A stretch of DNA of 64,000 bases, taken from Micavibrio sp. UBA5572. GTDB taxonomy: Bacteria; Pseudomonadota; Alphaproteobacteria; Micavibrionales; Micavibrionaceae. Where the stretch lies: NCBI GenBank assembly GCA_002425415.1, contig DIMG01000027.1:1-64000 (forward strand). Direction: 5' to 3'. The translations under genes and the position numbers were made by a program. The notes under the pieces were generated by a model. It did not search any database and had not been told where the DNA came from. It was given only the letters and a program-made list of their open reading frames with translations. Positions 52,053-60,144 of the stretch are shown here, one piece after another (the stretch's first letter is position 1; every line of letters starts with the position of its first letter).

Positions 52053-52474
52053 TTAGGCCTCTTCAATCCAAAAAACAAAGGGCCAGACCAGTTTGTGCCT
52101 GTAATGATGCGGGCAATCTTTGAGAGGTTTGTGTACTTCATGCCCTGATATTCAAAGCCGTCATCCAGCACCATAACGCGATGCTCAAATCCGTGATATT
52201 CACGGGTAAGGACGGTGCCGGGTGGCGGCATGTCGCGGTTTTGTTTCATGATACCTGCAGTGATGTCGTTTTTCATTCGCCTGATTTTTTCTTTGGTTTC
52301 CTTGGACAAGCCGCCAAAGGCCAGCTCCTGAATGCGGTAGGCGATTTTTCGTTCCAGATTGGCTCTGTTGAATTTTGGCGGCTCCCCATCGAAGTATTGC
52401 GGCCATATATCCTGTAATTCAGCCATGCTCATATTCTGGATTTCACTCAGTTGTTTCAAAGCGGTTTTCGTCAT
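52049..52474 (-). CDS. DUF2924 protein, recombinase partner
   Basis: 141 residues from ATG 52474 (MTKTALKQL), with AGGAG shortly upstream; the longer opening at 52507 is less likely. The DUF2924 pattern is clear: AELQDIWPQYFDGEPPKFNRANLERKIAYRIQELAFGGL, then PGTVLTREYHGFEHRVMVLDDGFEYQGMKYTNLSKIARIITGTNWSGPLFFGL. The C-terminus resembles small DNA-associated domains. It is nearly always upstream of a large serine recombinase and may direct it. It overlaps the recombinase start. Confidence 0.85.
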   Translation of the reverse strand: MTKTALKQLSEIQNMSMAELQDIWPQYFDGEPPKFNRANLERKIAYRIQELAFGGLSKETKEKIRRMKNDITAGIMKQNRDMPPPGTVLTREYHGFEHRVMVLDDGFEYQGMKYTNLSKIARIITGTNWSGPLFFGLKRPK

Positions 52475-52484
52475 GCTCTCTCCT

Positions 52485-52673
52485 TTACTCCGGTTTGTTA
52501 CATGCATGCTTCGGTTCGCAGTGAAGTCCAGTAAAACTCTCTCTGTCAGGGCTTATTTCAGCGCGTTTTTGGGTGCGGATGATGGCAGTGGTCAGAATGT
52601 CGGCGATTTCTTCAAGCCGTTCTGCCGTGGTCATTAAATGAGGCTGGGTTTGGTTTTGGTCGATCATTGGCAT
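52485..52673 (-). CDS. small protein of the recombinase module
   Basis: 62 residues. LMTTAERLEEIADILTTAIIRTQKR followed by a Cys/His tail is the usual short gene before DUF2924 in these recombinase modules. It has no known function. It likely shares a transcript with DUF2924 and the recombinase. The Met at residue 14 (MTTAERLEE) could be the true start. Confidence 0.55.
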   Translation of the reverse strand: MPMIDQNQTQPHLMTTAERLEEIADILTTAIIRTQKRAEISPDRESFTGLHCEPKHACNKPE

Positions 52674-52716
52674 TGTCCTGTGCGGTGTAATGCCAATAAT
52701 TTTGAAATAGTAGCGC

Positions 52717-52745
52717 TGGTGAGCGCGTGGTGCCTGGTTGGTGCT
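52717..52745 (-). repeat. 29-bp inverted repeat, left copy
   Basis: Read on the minus strand: AGCACCAACC, then CACCA, then GCGCTCACCA. It matches 26 of 29 bases of 55939-55967 on the plus strand. The pair flanks the regulatory/HipBA block. The adjacent 3' end of the next gene also has further CACCAACC and TCACCA units. Confidence 0.55.
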
Positions 52746-53506
52746 TAGGTGGTGATGGGTTGGTGATCGGGGATAGTGGATATAAAGCCTTCATCCAGCC
52801 GATAACTGCCGCGCCCGTCAGAAATAATCAAATGTCGCCAGAGCGGATTGCGTTTGAAAATATTAGATAGCGTGAAACTCTGCGATCCGGCTTTGGCAAG
52901 AAGCTGCTTACCGTTCTGCCATGGGTTTCCGGTGAGAGCTGCTTCATAAAGCTGGCGGATAACATCGGCCTGAATATCACCGAAGCTGTATTTCTGGCCG
53001 TTGAACACCACCTTTTTAAATGTTGGATCATAATCTGTGCTCTTGATAATAGGCTGCGTTTTGCCAACGCGGCCTATTATTTTGACATTACAAACGGATG
53101 TTTCGCTGATGTGATACTGCTTCTCAAAATGTTTCCGATCATCATTCAGGATCACCAGGTCATCAATAGAAAAACGCATGCTATCCGCTGTATCGGGAAG
53201 CATCAGTCTGGAATTATTTTCCGGGCATAAAAAATCGCGCAAGTAAACTTTGCCCGATCTGAATAATGTTCTGCAGTGATGAGCGTGGAGCGGTGTGTAA
53301 CCTTCCCAATGCCGCAATTCTTTCGTCAGGATAATGCGCGCGCCATCTGTTTCTTCCCTGATTTCATAAACGCTCATCAGGGGAAGCCAAACATTCGCCC
53401 GGATCTGTCCATGCATGAGCCATTGCCTGATATCCGAGGAGCTGATCTGCCAGGCTGTCTGAAGATCGCTTAGAGAATAAAAAACCCTTTCTGGTAAGCT
53501 CGCCAT
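52745..53506 (-). CDS. phage regulatory-type protein, unknown
   Basis: 253 residues from ATG 53506 (MASLPERVFYSLSDLQTAWQISSSDIRQWLM), preceded on its strand by GGAGCTGGAGCT; the longer frame from 53599 has no ribosome site. The N-terminal 35 residues look like a MerR-like helix-turn-helix. The C-terminal region (TFKKVVFNGQKYSFGDIQADVIRQLYEAALTGNPWQNGKQLLA) resembles a winged helix. No known family name. It is divergent from the S24 protease gene, sharing a 133-base control region, so a regulator of the lysogeny switch is likely. Confidence 0.55.
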   Translation of the reverse strand: MASLPERVFYSLSDLQTAWQISSSDIRQWLMHGQIRANVWLPLMSVYEIREETDGARIILTKELRHWEGYTPLHAHHCRTLFRSGKVYLRDFLCPENNSRLMLPDTADSMRFSIDDLVILNDDRKHFEKQYHISETSVCNVKIIGRVGKTQPIIKSTDYDPTFKKVVFNGQKYSFGDIQADVIRQLYEAALTGNPWQNGKQLLAKAGSQSFTLSNIFKRNPLWRHLIISDGRGSYRLDEGFISTIPDHQPITT

Positions 53507-53577
53507 AGCTCCAGCTCCTTTCCTTCCTGCAATGTTTCCTTGGTATCGGTAAGTCGAATCCCGCCAACACAACCAAC

Positions 53578-53614
53578 TTGATTTTTGTACCACAATCAAA
53601 TAAATTGAGTCAAT
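53578..53614 (+). promoter_or_regulatory. promoter/operator region of the S24 protease gene
   Basis: TTGATT (53578-53583), 17-base spacer, TAAATT (53601-53606). Inverted TTGATT...AATCAA (53578-53599) and the palindrome ATTGAGTCAAT (53604-53614) overlap the promoter. Suited to autorepression. Confidence 0.45.
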
Positions 53615-53639
53615 CTGAATACAACCTCAAGGAAAATTT

Positions 53640-54173
53640 ATGAGCAGTCATGGTGGAAAAAGAGAGGGCGCTGGCCGCAAGTCAGGCTCTGGAAAATACG
53701 GTGAGCCAACAAAAGCACTGCGGGTTCCAGCGAGTCTTGTGAAAGATGTTAAGGATTTTATCCGCGTTAAAAAAGTAAAACGTCAACGCATACCATTGTA
53801 CATGGCTGGCGTTCCGGCTGGCTCTCCCTCGTTTTTAGAAGATCATGTCGAGGATTATATTGATCTCAATGAATTCTTCATCAAAGACATGGAACAAACC
53901 TTTATGGTGATCGCGGAGGGTGATTCCATGGTTGGTGCCAATATCCGGTCCGGCGATATTCTGATCGTGGATCGTTCGATTGAGCCGCTGCATGGCCACA
54001 TTGTCATTGCAGGCATCGATGACAATCTCACCGTCAAACGACTACACATTAAAGACAGCGAAGTTTTCTTAAAGCCGGAAAACGATAAATACGAGCCTAT
54101 TAAGCTGAATGGAAAAAACCGTCTGCATATCTGGGGTGTGGTGACGAATATCATCCATCGCTTGGTAGGCTGA
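53640..54173 (+). CDS. UmuD/LexA-type S24 autoprotease
   Basis: 177 residues. The S24 peptidase domain has the Ser/Lys dyad S96 (EGDSM) and K133 (NLTVKRL), and a UmuD-like cleavage region MAGVPAG (A56-G57). The N-terminus carries a basic Gly-rich GGKREGAGRKSGSGKY stretch, a DNA-contacting AT-hook-like tail. No UmuC gene is beside it, so it could be a phage repressor or SOS switch rather than a polymerase subunit. AAGGAAAATTT precedes the ATG. It is divergent from the 53506 gene. Confidence 0.8.
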   Translation: MSSHGGKREGAGRKSGSGKYGEPTKALRVPASLVKDVKDFIRVKKVKRQRIPLYMAGVPAGSPSFLEDHVEDYIDLNEFFIKDMEQTFMVIAEGDSMVGANIRSGDILIVDRSIEPLHGHIVIAGIDDNLTVKRLHIKDSEVFLKPENDKYEPIKLNGKNRLHIWGVVTNIIHRLVG

Positions 54174-54181
54174 GATAACCT

Positions 54182-54257
54182 TTGACAAACCCCTGCCAAT
54201 TAAGCATAATGGTTTATATATAGTCCATTAAGTTGTTTTATGGGCTTTTTATAAACC
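54182..54257 (+). promoter_or_regulatory. hipBA promoter with inverted-repeat operator
   Basis: TTGACA (54182-54187), 17-base spacer and CATAAT (54205-54210), a near-consensus promoter. Immediately after, GGTTTATA (54211-54218) pairs with TATAAACC (54250-54257), surrounding the start site. This fits repression by HipB or HipAB. Confidence 0.65.
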
Positions 54258-54270
54258 TTTTGAGGGCGCT

Positions 54271-54609
54271 TTGGCTAAAAAAGAGACAAGAGCATATTCA
54301 CGTTATACCGATGAGGCGATACAGCTTTTGGCTGGCCGCATTAAAGCAACGCGTCTGGAGCGTAATATTACAACGCAGGAGCTTTCAGAACGCGCGAGCA
54401 TCTCTCGCGGCCTATTGCGCCGTATTGAGAATGGGGATCCCGCCTGTAGCATCGGCGTGGTATTTGAAGTCGCAACGTTATTGGGACTACAGCTTTTCCA
54501 ATCAGATTATGATGATCTTGTGCTCAAGAATAAAATGATTGGCGACAAAATGACGCTTCTACCCAGCCGTATCAGAAAAGCGAAAGTAAAGATAGACGAT
54601 GACTTCTAA
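54271..54609 (+). CDS. hipB: HipB-like antitoxin (XRE)
   Basis: 112 residues, TTG start at 54271. XRE helix-turn-helix: AGRIKATRLERNITTQELSERASISRGLLRRIENGDPACSIGVVFEVATLLGL (about residues 21-73). It is followed by a basic C-terminal tail that may contact HipA. It represses the operon and neutralises HipA. It overlaps hipA by 11 bases. The family call rests on fold and on the partner gene. Confidence 0.8.
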   Translation: MAKKETRAYSRYTDEAIQLLAGRIKATRLERNITTQELSERASISRGLLRRIENGDPACSIGVVFEVATLLGLQLFQSDYDDLVLKNKMIGDKMTLLPSRIRKAKVKIDDDF

Positions 54610-55861
54610 GCCCGCCACCAATGAAATTTATGTATGGATCTGGTTGCCGGGGGAAACTGAGCCAATTGTTGCTGGAAAAATAACCAAGGCGGATAAGCGT
54701 GTTCTTTTCGCGTATGGTCAGAGCTATCTGGAGCGTTCGAATGCTATTTCTATTTATGATAAAGAGTTGCCTCTGAAGAGTGGCGTGCAGGAAAAAACAT
54801 TCGGAACGGAAGCTATGCCAGGCTGTATTCGTGACGCGGCACCGGATGCCTGGGGGCGACGGGTTATTTTGAATAAGCTTCTTGGCGCAAAAGGTAAAAC
54901 CGCTGATCCTGGCGATTTGGATGAGTTTACTTATTTGATGGAGTCCGGCTCTGACAGGATTGGAGGGCTTGATTTTCAAAGCTCTCCTAAAATTTACGAG
55001 CCAAGAGTTTCTGGCGGAGCAAGCCTTGAAGAATTATTGCACTCAGCCGAGTTGGTTGAAAGAGGTATTCCGCTAACACCGGAATTGGCACAAGCTATCA
55101 ATCATGGCACATCGATTGGTGGCGCACGCCCAAAGGCATTGATCAACGATGAACAATTAAAATACATCGCTAAATTTTCATCCAGCACCGATCAATACAA
55201 CGTCATTAAGGCCGAGTTTATGGCGATGCGACTTGCAGGTTTGTGTGGTTTGAACGTAGCTCTTGTAAAACTCGCGCACGCATCCGGAAAGGATGTTTTG
55301 CTGATTGAGCGATTTGACCGGGCCTATAGCGAAAAAGGCTGGACGCGTAAATTGATGCTGTCTGGATTAACATTGCTGGGGCTGGATGAAATGACACCGC
55401 ATTATGCCAGCTATGAAGATTTGGCAGAGATCATCCGTCACCGTTTTACAAATCCGAAAGCAACATTGGAGGAGCTGTTCTCACGGATTGTGTTTAATAT
55501 TTTATGTGGTAATACCGATGATCATGCCAGAAATCATGCGGCCTTCTGGGATGGAAAAGCACTAACACTAACGCCAGCTTACGATATTTGCCCACAAATG
55601 CGTCAGGGCGGTGAGGCCAGTCAGGCCATGATGATTGCTGGAAATGACAGATCAAGCCGTTTGATCACCTGTCTGGCGGCGGCAAAAGGCTTCATGCTGA
55701 GAGAAGATCAGGCACGAAATATCATTGAGCATCAGATCGCTTCCATTCATGAAAATTGGGATGCCGTCTGCAAGGAAGCGGATTTATCCCCGATTGACCA
55801 AGCCTTGTTCAAAGAGCGTATGTTTATGAATTCTTACGCATTTGAAGGCTACAGAGACTAA
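54599..55861 (+). CDS. hipA: HipA toxin kinase
   Basis: 420 residues. N-terminal HipA couple domain, then the kinase: SIGGARPKAL (nucleotide loop, about 175-184), DVLLIERFDR, NTDDHARNH at 305-313 (catalytic Asp/Asn) and the LTPAYDICP metal motif about 323-331. HipA kinases phosphorylate aminoacyl-tRNA synthetases, causing growth arrest. Motifs are intact. Paired with HipB upstream, it stabilises the element or acts in defence. The 157 bases after it carry the palindrome and hairpin listed below. Confidence 0.88.
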   Translation: MTSKPATNEIYVWIWLPGETEPIVAGKITKADKRVLFAYGQSYLERSNAISIYDKELPLKSGVQEKTFGTEAMPGCIRDAAPDAWGRRVILNKLLGAKGKTADPGDLDEFTYLMESGSDRIGGLDFQSSPKIYEPRVSGGASLEELLHSAELVERGIPLTPELAQAINHGTSIGGARPKALINDEQLKYIAKFSSSTDQYNVIKAEFMAMRLAGLCGLNVALVKLAHASGKDVLLIERFDRAYSEKGWTRKLMLSGLTLLGLDEMTPHYASYEDLAEIIRHRFTNPKATLEELFSRIVFNILCGNTDDHARNHAAFWDGKALTLTPAYDICPQMRQGGEASQAMMIAGNDRSSRLITCLAAAKGFMLREDQARNIIEHQIASIHENWDAVCKEADLSPIDQALFKERMFMNSYAFEGYRD

Positions 55862-55869
55862 TCAAACAT

Positions 55870-55904
55870 CTTGTAAATTTGGAATCTAATTCCGTATTTA
55901 CAAG
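55870..55904. repeat. 35-bp interrupted palindrome after hipA
   Basis: Outer arms CTTGTAAAT (55870-55878) and ATTTACAAG (55896-55904), inner arms GGAAT and ATTCC around CTA. No T-tract follows, so an operator or protein-binding site is more likely than a plain terminator. Confidence 0.5.
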
Positions 55905-55938
55905 GTAAAAACCCTTCATCACACCCCGTCATAAGCTG

Positions 55939-55967
55939 AGCACCAACCCGTCACCAGGCGCTCACCA
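55939..55967 (+). repeat. 29-bp inverted repeat, right copy
   Basis: AGCACCAACC, CACCA, GCGCTCACCA with 3 differences from the left copy at 52717-52745, in opposite orientation. It is located just before the small gene and primase operon. Confidence 0.55.
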
Positions 55968-55982
55968 CCCTGAATAGTTCAG

Positions 55983-56015
55983 GCTGATCTCCATAATGTC
56001 CGCAAGGAGATCAGC
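55983..56015 (+). promoter_or_regulatory. hairpin covering the ribosome binding site of the 56019 gene
   Basis: GCTGATCTCC (55983-55992) and GGAGATCAGC (56006-56015) form a perfect 10-base stem with a 13-base loop. The second arm contains the GGAG for ATG 56019, so folding would block translation start. Confidence 0.6.
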
Positions 56016-56018
56016 GAA

Positions 56019-56207
56019 ATGAGCAGCGACAAACGCCCCCTCGAATTAGACGACATATGTAAGACGCCTGTTGGTGATCTGTTTTTACTTTCTGAGAAAG
56101 AGCTTGATTCCCTCATCTCTGATGCAGAGGAAGCTATCCGAAAATGCTGTTTGATTAAAAAATGGCTGAACGGTGCTAAACGCCAAAAAGCGAGGCGTGT
56201 CAGGTGA
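56019..56207 (+). CDS. small protein upstream of primase
   Basis: 62 residues, no signal or membrane part. The C-terminus is basic, with CCLIKKWLNGAKRQKARRVR possibly contacting nucleic acid. Stop and primase start overlap (GTGA). Its ribosome site lies in a hairpin arm (55983-56015), suggesting translational control of the replication operon. Family unknown. Confidence 0.55.
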   Translation: MSSDKRPLELDDICKTPVGDLFLLSEKELDSLISDAEEAIRKCCLIKKWLNGAKRQKARRVR

Positions 56208-58342
56208 ATAAAAACACGCCGCCAAATATAATCCCTTTAAAACCGCCGGATGCACAGGCGCTTAAATCCCAGCTTGTGCAGAATTTACCTGCAATATTGC
56301 ATGCCCTTCTCCCGAACGGCCTTGTCCGCGCTGGTAAATTTATAGTGGGCGATGTTCGCGGCAACAAAGGGGAAAGCCTTATTATTGAGCTGCATGGATC
56401 AAAGGCCGGGCTATGGCATGATTTTGCTACAGGTGATGGCGGCGACATTTTAGACTTATGGGCGGCAGTCAAAGGCTTTGATCGTAAAAGCCAGTTTACG
56501 CAGCTCATTACTGACATTCAAAACTGGCTTGGCGCTGGGGTTCCTGTAGCGCAGCCGCCATCATGTAAACACAGACCCCATAAACATACACAAAATCTCG
56601 GCGCGCCAACCGCAAAATGGGATTATACCGATGCACAAGGGAAGTTGATTGCCAGTGTGTATCGATATGATCCTAAAGGCGGGCGTAAGCAATTTCGCCC
56701 GTGGGATGCACGTAGCGGTGTGATGAAAGCTCCGGACGTCAGGCCTCTTTATAACCAGATGGGCATGGCTGGCGCAGATACGGTGGTGCTTGTCGAGGGC
56801 GAAAAATGCGCTGATGCTTTAATAACGCAGGGCATTTGTGCCACTACCGCCATGAACGGCGCAAAGGCACCGATTGAAAAGACGGACTGGTCACCCTTGG
56901 CGGATAAAACGGTCATTATTTGGCCCGATCACGATGAGCCAGGATTAAGCTATGCCCGAAGAGCTGCAAGTGCTGCCGCACGCGCCGGGGCGTGTCATGT
57001 TGAAATTTTAACGGTCCAGGCTGATAAGCCCCCTAAATGGGATGCAGCAGATGCTGTGGCTGAAGGGCTTTGTGTAAGTGATATTATCAAAAACTGGGAT
57101 CGGGTGGTGGCAAAAAATAAGCCCCGTCGTCTCGGCTTGATACCTCTTTATAGTGTGGCTGATCTTCGCAGCGATGTCAGTCCCATGCCGGAAGATTTAA
57201 TTGCCCCACGTCTGCTTACGCCTAGTGGAATTCTGGTTTTCGGCGGTGCACCCAAGGTCGGCAAGAGTGATTTTCTGATTTCGCTTTTAGCACACATGGC
57301 CGCTGGGGAGTATTTTCTGGGTCTGACGACGAAGCGGCCATTACGGGTGTTTTATCTTCAGGCCGAGGTGCAATACCATTATTTGCGCGAGCGTATTCAA
57401 AAGCTGTCTATGCCAGAACCTGTTTTGGATCGCTTGCAGCAAAATTTTGTAATGACACCGCAGACGCGTTTAATTCTAAACGAGGACGGTATCCGCCAAA
57501 TTGTTCTGTCCGTAAAAGAGCATTTTGGAGATATCCCACCGGATATTATCGCCATTGACCCTATTCGTAATGTTTTTGATGGCGGTGGTATCGGCGGAGA
57601 AAATGACAATGACGCAATGATGTTTTTTCTCTCGCAGAGAGTAGAAAAGCTGCGAGAACAAATTAATCCGAACGCCGGACTTATTCTTGCACACCACACC
57701 AAAAAAGTTTCCAAAAAACATGTTGAGGAAGATCCATTTCAAGCACTAAGCGGCGCTGGTTCTCTTCGTTCCTATTACACCTCCGGCATAATATTACATC
57801 GCCCGGATGAAACCCGCCCTGAGCGCTCGATGGTTTTTGAGCTGCGAAACGGTCCTGAAATTGCACAAAAGACAATTATCAGAAGCAACACTGGTTGGGC
57901 AGAGGTTAATAACCACGAACGCCTTGCCCTAGCCCAGCTCAGCAAGAGACCTGATGCGGAAACTTTGCGTAAAAAAGACGCAATACTGCAACTTATTTAT
58001 ACAGAAAGTCTGCAAGGTCGCGTCTACACCGCGCGGCAATTCTCCGACTGTTTTCAAAATAAATATGGCTTTGGCAGCTCTCGTTCCTTGCGTAATCGGA
58101 TCAATGTTTTGAGCACCAAGGGGCATGTGAAATTTTTCAAAAATGTTGAAGGTTATGGTCTGCCAGCACCGCAACGCAGCCGACAGGGCTATTTGTGTGT
58201 TGAAAATATGGCGCTGGGCAATGGCACGCGTATTTATCCCTCCCATTTCAAGCATCCAAAGACTGATGAAATCCTTCCCGTTGATGATCCGCAAAAATGG
58301 ATTACCACGCATAACCACATTGCCCATGGGGAGGATTCATAA
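56204..58342 (+). CDS. Toprim primase / RepA-like helicase
   Basis: 712 residues, GTG start. Toprim motifs: VVLVEGEKCADAL (near residue 190) and VIIWPDHDEPG (near 240). The RecA/RepA-like ATPase has GGAPKVGKSDF (near 346) and later IIAIDPIRNVFDG. An N-terminal DUF-type domain (GKFIVGDVRGNKGESLIIEL...WHDFATGDGGDILDLW) is typical of phage/plasmid primases. A C-terminal helix-turn-helix-like tail ends near 680. It primes and unwinds DNA for phage replication. GCCCACTG repeats follow. Confidence 0.85.
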   Translation: MNKNTPPNIIPLKPPDAQALKSQLVQNLPAILHALLPNGLVRAGKFIVGDVRGNKGESLIIELHGSKAGLWHDFATGDGGDILDLWAAVKGFDRKSQFTQLITDIQNWLGAGVPVAQPPSCKHRPHKHTQNLGAPTAKWDYTDAQGKLIASVYRYDPKGGRKQFRPWDARSGVMKAPDVRPLYNQMGMAGADTVVLVEGEKCADALITQGICATTAMNGAKAPIEKTDWSPLADKTVIIWPDHDEPGLSYARRAASAAARAGACHVEILTVQADKPPKWDAADAVAEGLCVSDIIKNWDRVVAKNKPRRLGLIPLYSVADLRSDVSPMPEDLIAPRLLTPSGILVFGGAPKVGKSDFLISLLAHMAAGEYFLGLTTKRPLRVFYLQAEVQYHYLRERIQKLSMPEPVLDRLQQNFVMTPQTRLILNEDGIRQIVLSVKEHFGDIPPDIIAIDPIRNVFDGGGIGGENDNDAMMFFLSQRVEKLREQINPNAGLILAHHTKKVSKKHVEEDPFQALSGAGSLRSYYTSGIILHRPDETRPERSMVFELRNGPEIAQKTIIRSNTGWAEVNNHERLALAQLSKRPDAETLRKKDAILQLIYTESLQGRVYTARQFSDCFQNKYGFGSSRSLRNRINVLSTKGHVKFFKNVEGYGLPAPQRSRQGYLCVENMALGNGTRIYPSHFKHPKTDEILPVDDPQKWITTHNHIAHGEDS

Positions 58343-58375
58343 TGCTGCCCTCTGCAATCTGTTTTATTGCCTACT

Positions 58376-58538
58376 GCCCACTGTTTACCCTCAGTTTGCC
58401 CACTGAATGGGATCAAAAACGGCATAACGCAAGGCACTACAGCGATAAGTCCAGTGGGCATTTTCCCACTGCTTATGCCCACTCGCCCACTGTTAAAACA
58501 CAAAGCCAACAGGCGGTTACAGCCAGTGGGCAGTGGGC
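58376..58538. repeat. GCCCACTG repeat cluster (iteron-like)
   Basis: Six exact copies of GCCCACTG or its complement within 163 bases: 58376, 58398, 58452 (-), 58485, 58524 (-), 58531 (-); near-copies at 58464 and 58477. It lies directly after the primase gene. It could be a replication origin with iterons or a regulator site. An ORF through it (from 58342) is low complexity and unlikely to be coding. Confidence 0.6.
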
Positions 58539-58641
58539 AAGTTCCCCCTTACTCCTACGGAGTAATGCTGCGCTTCACCCCTCAAGGGTGAAAGCGCCAG
58601 CATCCCCAGTTTTCCCCAAAACATCTCGAAAAAGAAAGGAT

Positions 58642-58854
58642 ATGACAATGAAAAACTATCGTTGCCCTTTAGGCACCGCAGCCGGGCAATCGCCCAAAAA
58701 CGAAGATGAGATGGAGCTGATGCGTAGAGCCGCCTGGCGTAAGCAAGGCATTCTGAACGTAGACCCATGTGACAACCGTCTCGCCTGGCCAGAAAAAGAA
58801 CTCCTTAAGCAAATCGCAGTGAGGTTCTACGGACCGCGGAGGGAGTGCCAATGA
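58642..58854 (+). CDS. small conserved phage protein
   Basis: 70 residues from ATG 58642 with AAAGGA just upstream. It has GTAAGQSPKNEDEMELMRRAAWRKQGILNVDPCDNRLAWPEKELLKQIA, a pattern of small phage proteins before DUF6362, function unknown to me. The longer frame from 58342 runs through the repeat cluster and lacks support. The end overlaps the next gene (ATGA). Confidence 0.6.
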   Translation: MTMKNYRCPLGTAAGQSPKNEDEMELMRRAAWRKQGILNVDPCDNRLAWPEKELLKQIAVRFYGPRRECQ

Positions 58855-59294
58855 AAATGATTGGACCACCACCAGAGCCATACTGGACAGAAAAGATTGT
58901 GATGGCGTTTATGGAAGAAGCCGCCGAGATCCACCGATGCATTCCTGAGGTGCGTGTTCCTGGCTATCATTCCATGTGGCCGGACACGCTCAAGGATGAC
59001 TGGGAACGCTACTACGACATGCTACATGCAAGGCAGCGGCGCAACTACGCTCTGCCCAAGCAGGTAGATTTCATGGAAGAAGTCATGCGCTGGCTGCGCT
59101 GGTTGAACGTCATCGAGCAGCGGGTGATTTGGGCGCGCGCCAATAACATTCCATGGAAAGTATTGGAGCATGATTTCAACAGCAGCAAGACCACGCTCTG
59201 GCGGCACCTCAACGTGGGAACAAACCGTCTGGCAGCAATCCTGAACAACAATGATCCCGATGGTGACTACCAAAGCAAACTCAAGCGTTTCTGA
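58851..59294 (+). CDS. DUF6362 family protein
   Basis: 147 residues from ATG 58851 (GGAGGGAG upstream; GTG 58845 is possible). The pattern FMEEAAEIHRCIPEVRVPGYHSMWPDTLKDDWE, then EEVMRWLRWLNVIEQRVIWARANNIPWKVLEHDF and a helix-turn-helix-like STTLWRHL (here SSKTTLWRHL), is what I know as DUF6362, common in alphaproteobacterial phages. A DNA-binding or late-gene control role is inferred. The next 305 bases hold the cos-like site. Confidence 0.7.
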   Translation: MKMIGPPPEPYWTEKIVMAFMEEAAEIHRCIPEVRVPGYHSMWPDTLKDDWERYYDMLHARQRRNYALPKQVDFMEEVMRWLRWLNVIEQRVIWARANNIPWKVLEHDFNSSKTTLWRHLNVGTNRLAAILNNNDPDGDYQSKLKRF

Positions 59295-59499
59295 TAGCCA
59301 GCAATGGTTACGAGCTATTTGAAACAGTGTTGCAACAACGTTAATACACATTCCTTGAAACACTTTTTTCATTTTTAGGGTATGTTTTTCGTATGCTGGA
59401 CAGAAATGCGTGATTTGCTTCTGCGACCGCCCCTAATCAACTTGACTTACAAAATCTCGCGGGTCCTGTGGGGCCATTTCCTATAGGGGCGGGGAACGC

Positions 59500-59594
59500 G
59501 CGGGAGTTTTTTAGCGTCACCGTTTTAAACTTCGTTGACCGTTGGTTGACTTTTATCACCTAACCATTTGAAAAATTTACAAAAATTAGTTGAC
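59500..59594 (+). other. cos-like site, second copy
   Basis: GCGGGAGTTTTTTAGCGTC at 59500-59518 matches 8982-9000 at 17 of 19 bases. GTTGAC repeats follow at 59534, 59545 and 59589. Same architecture as copy 1 with another hexamer. It lies in the 305-base gap (59295-59599) just before a terminase-like gene; otherwise the gap shows no gene. Confidence 0.4.
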
Positions 59595-59599
59595 TTTTT

Positions 59600-60142
59600 A
59601 TGGCAAAATTAATGTCTCAAAAAGCCTATGCCCAGAGCATTGGCGTGAGCAAACAATACATCAATAAGCTTGTGCGGAGTGGTGCTTTGCCTACACAAAA
59701 CAGTAGGATTGATCCTGATGTTGCAGACGGTGTTATTCAGGCACAACGTGAACCAGCGCGTCCATTACGCAGAAACACCACCCCACCAGAGGTATCTGCA
59801 GTATCCTCGCCATTAGGACAAAGCCCACGTCAAGGTATCTCCACAGCCGAGTTACCAACATTACTGCTAAAGACCCGCATCAAGAGCGAGACAGAAAAAG
59901 CTAAGCTTCTGGAGATTAAGGCCAAGGTTGAGGCCGGAAAATATATCGACCGTGACGAAGCTGAAGCCCAGATATTCAAACATTTTCGCCCCTTGCGCGA
60001 TAATCTGCTGACGATCCCTGATCGGCTTGATGCAGAGCTTGCGGCAACGAACGACCGTCACATTGTTCATAAGATTTTATACAACGAGATCGTCCGCGTT
60101 CTGGACGATGCCAACAAACCAGCTTTGAAACCGAAACGTTAA
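59600..60142 (+). CDS. terminase small subunit-like protein
   Basis: 180 residues. N-terminal helix-turn-helix (MSQKAYAQSIGVSKQYINKLVRSGALP), Pro-rich linker and helical C-terminus (TRIKSETEKAKLLEIKAKVEAGKYIDRDEAEAQIFKHFRPLRDNLLTIPDRLDAELAA), the layout of Nu1-type packaging proteins. It follows the cos-like site and precedes the methyltransferase. It is not obviously homologous to 12088-12588, so the region has two such proteins; one may have another role. Confidence 0.65.
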   Translation: MAKLMSQKAYAQSIGVSKQYINKLVRSGALPTQNSRIDPDVADGVIQAQREPARPLRRNTTPPEVSAVSSPLGQSPRQGISTAELPTLLLKTRIKSETEKAKLLEIKAKVEAGKYIDRDEAEAQIFKHFRPLRDNLLTIPDRLDAELAATNDRHIVHKILYNEIVRVLDDANKPALKPKR

Positions 60143-60144
60143 GT

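Noticed and set aside
58342..58641. Upstream part of the 170-residue ORF starting at 58342
   Set aside because: It is low complexity, runs through the GCCCACTG cluster and has no ribosome site; the conserved part starts at 58642 with AAAGGA.
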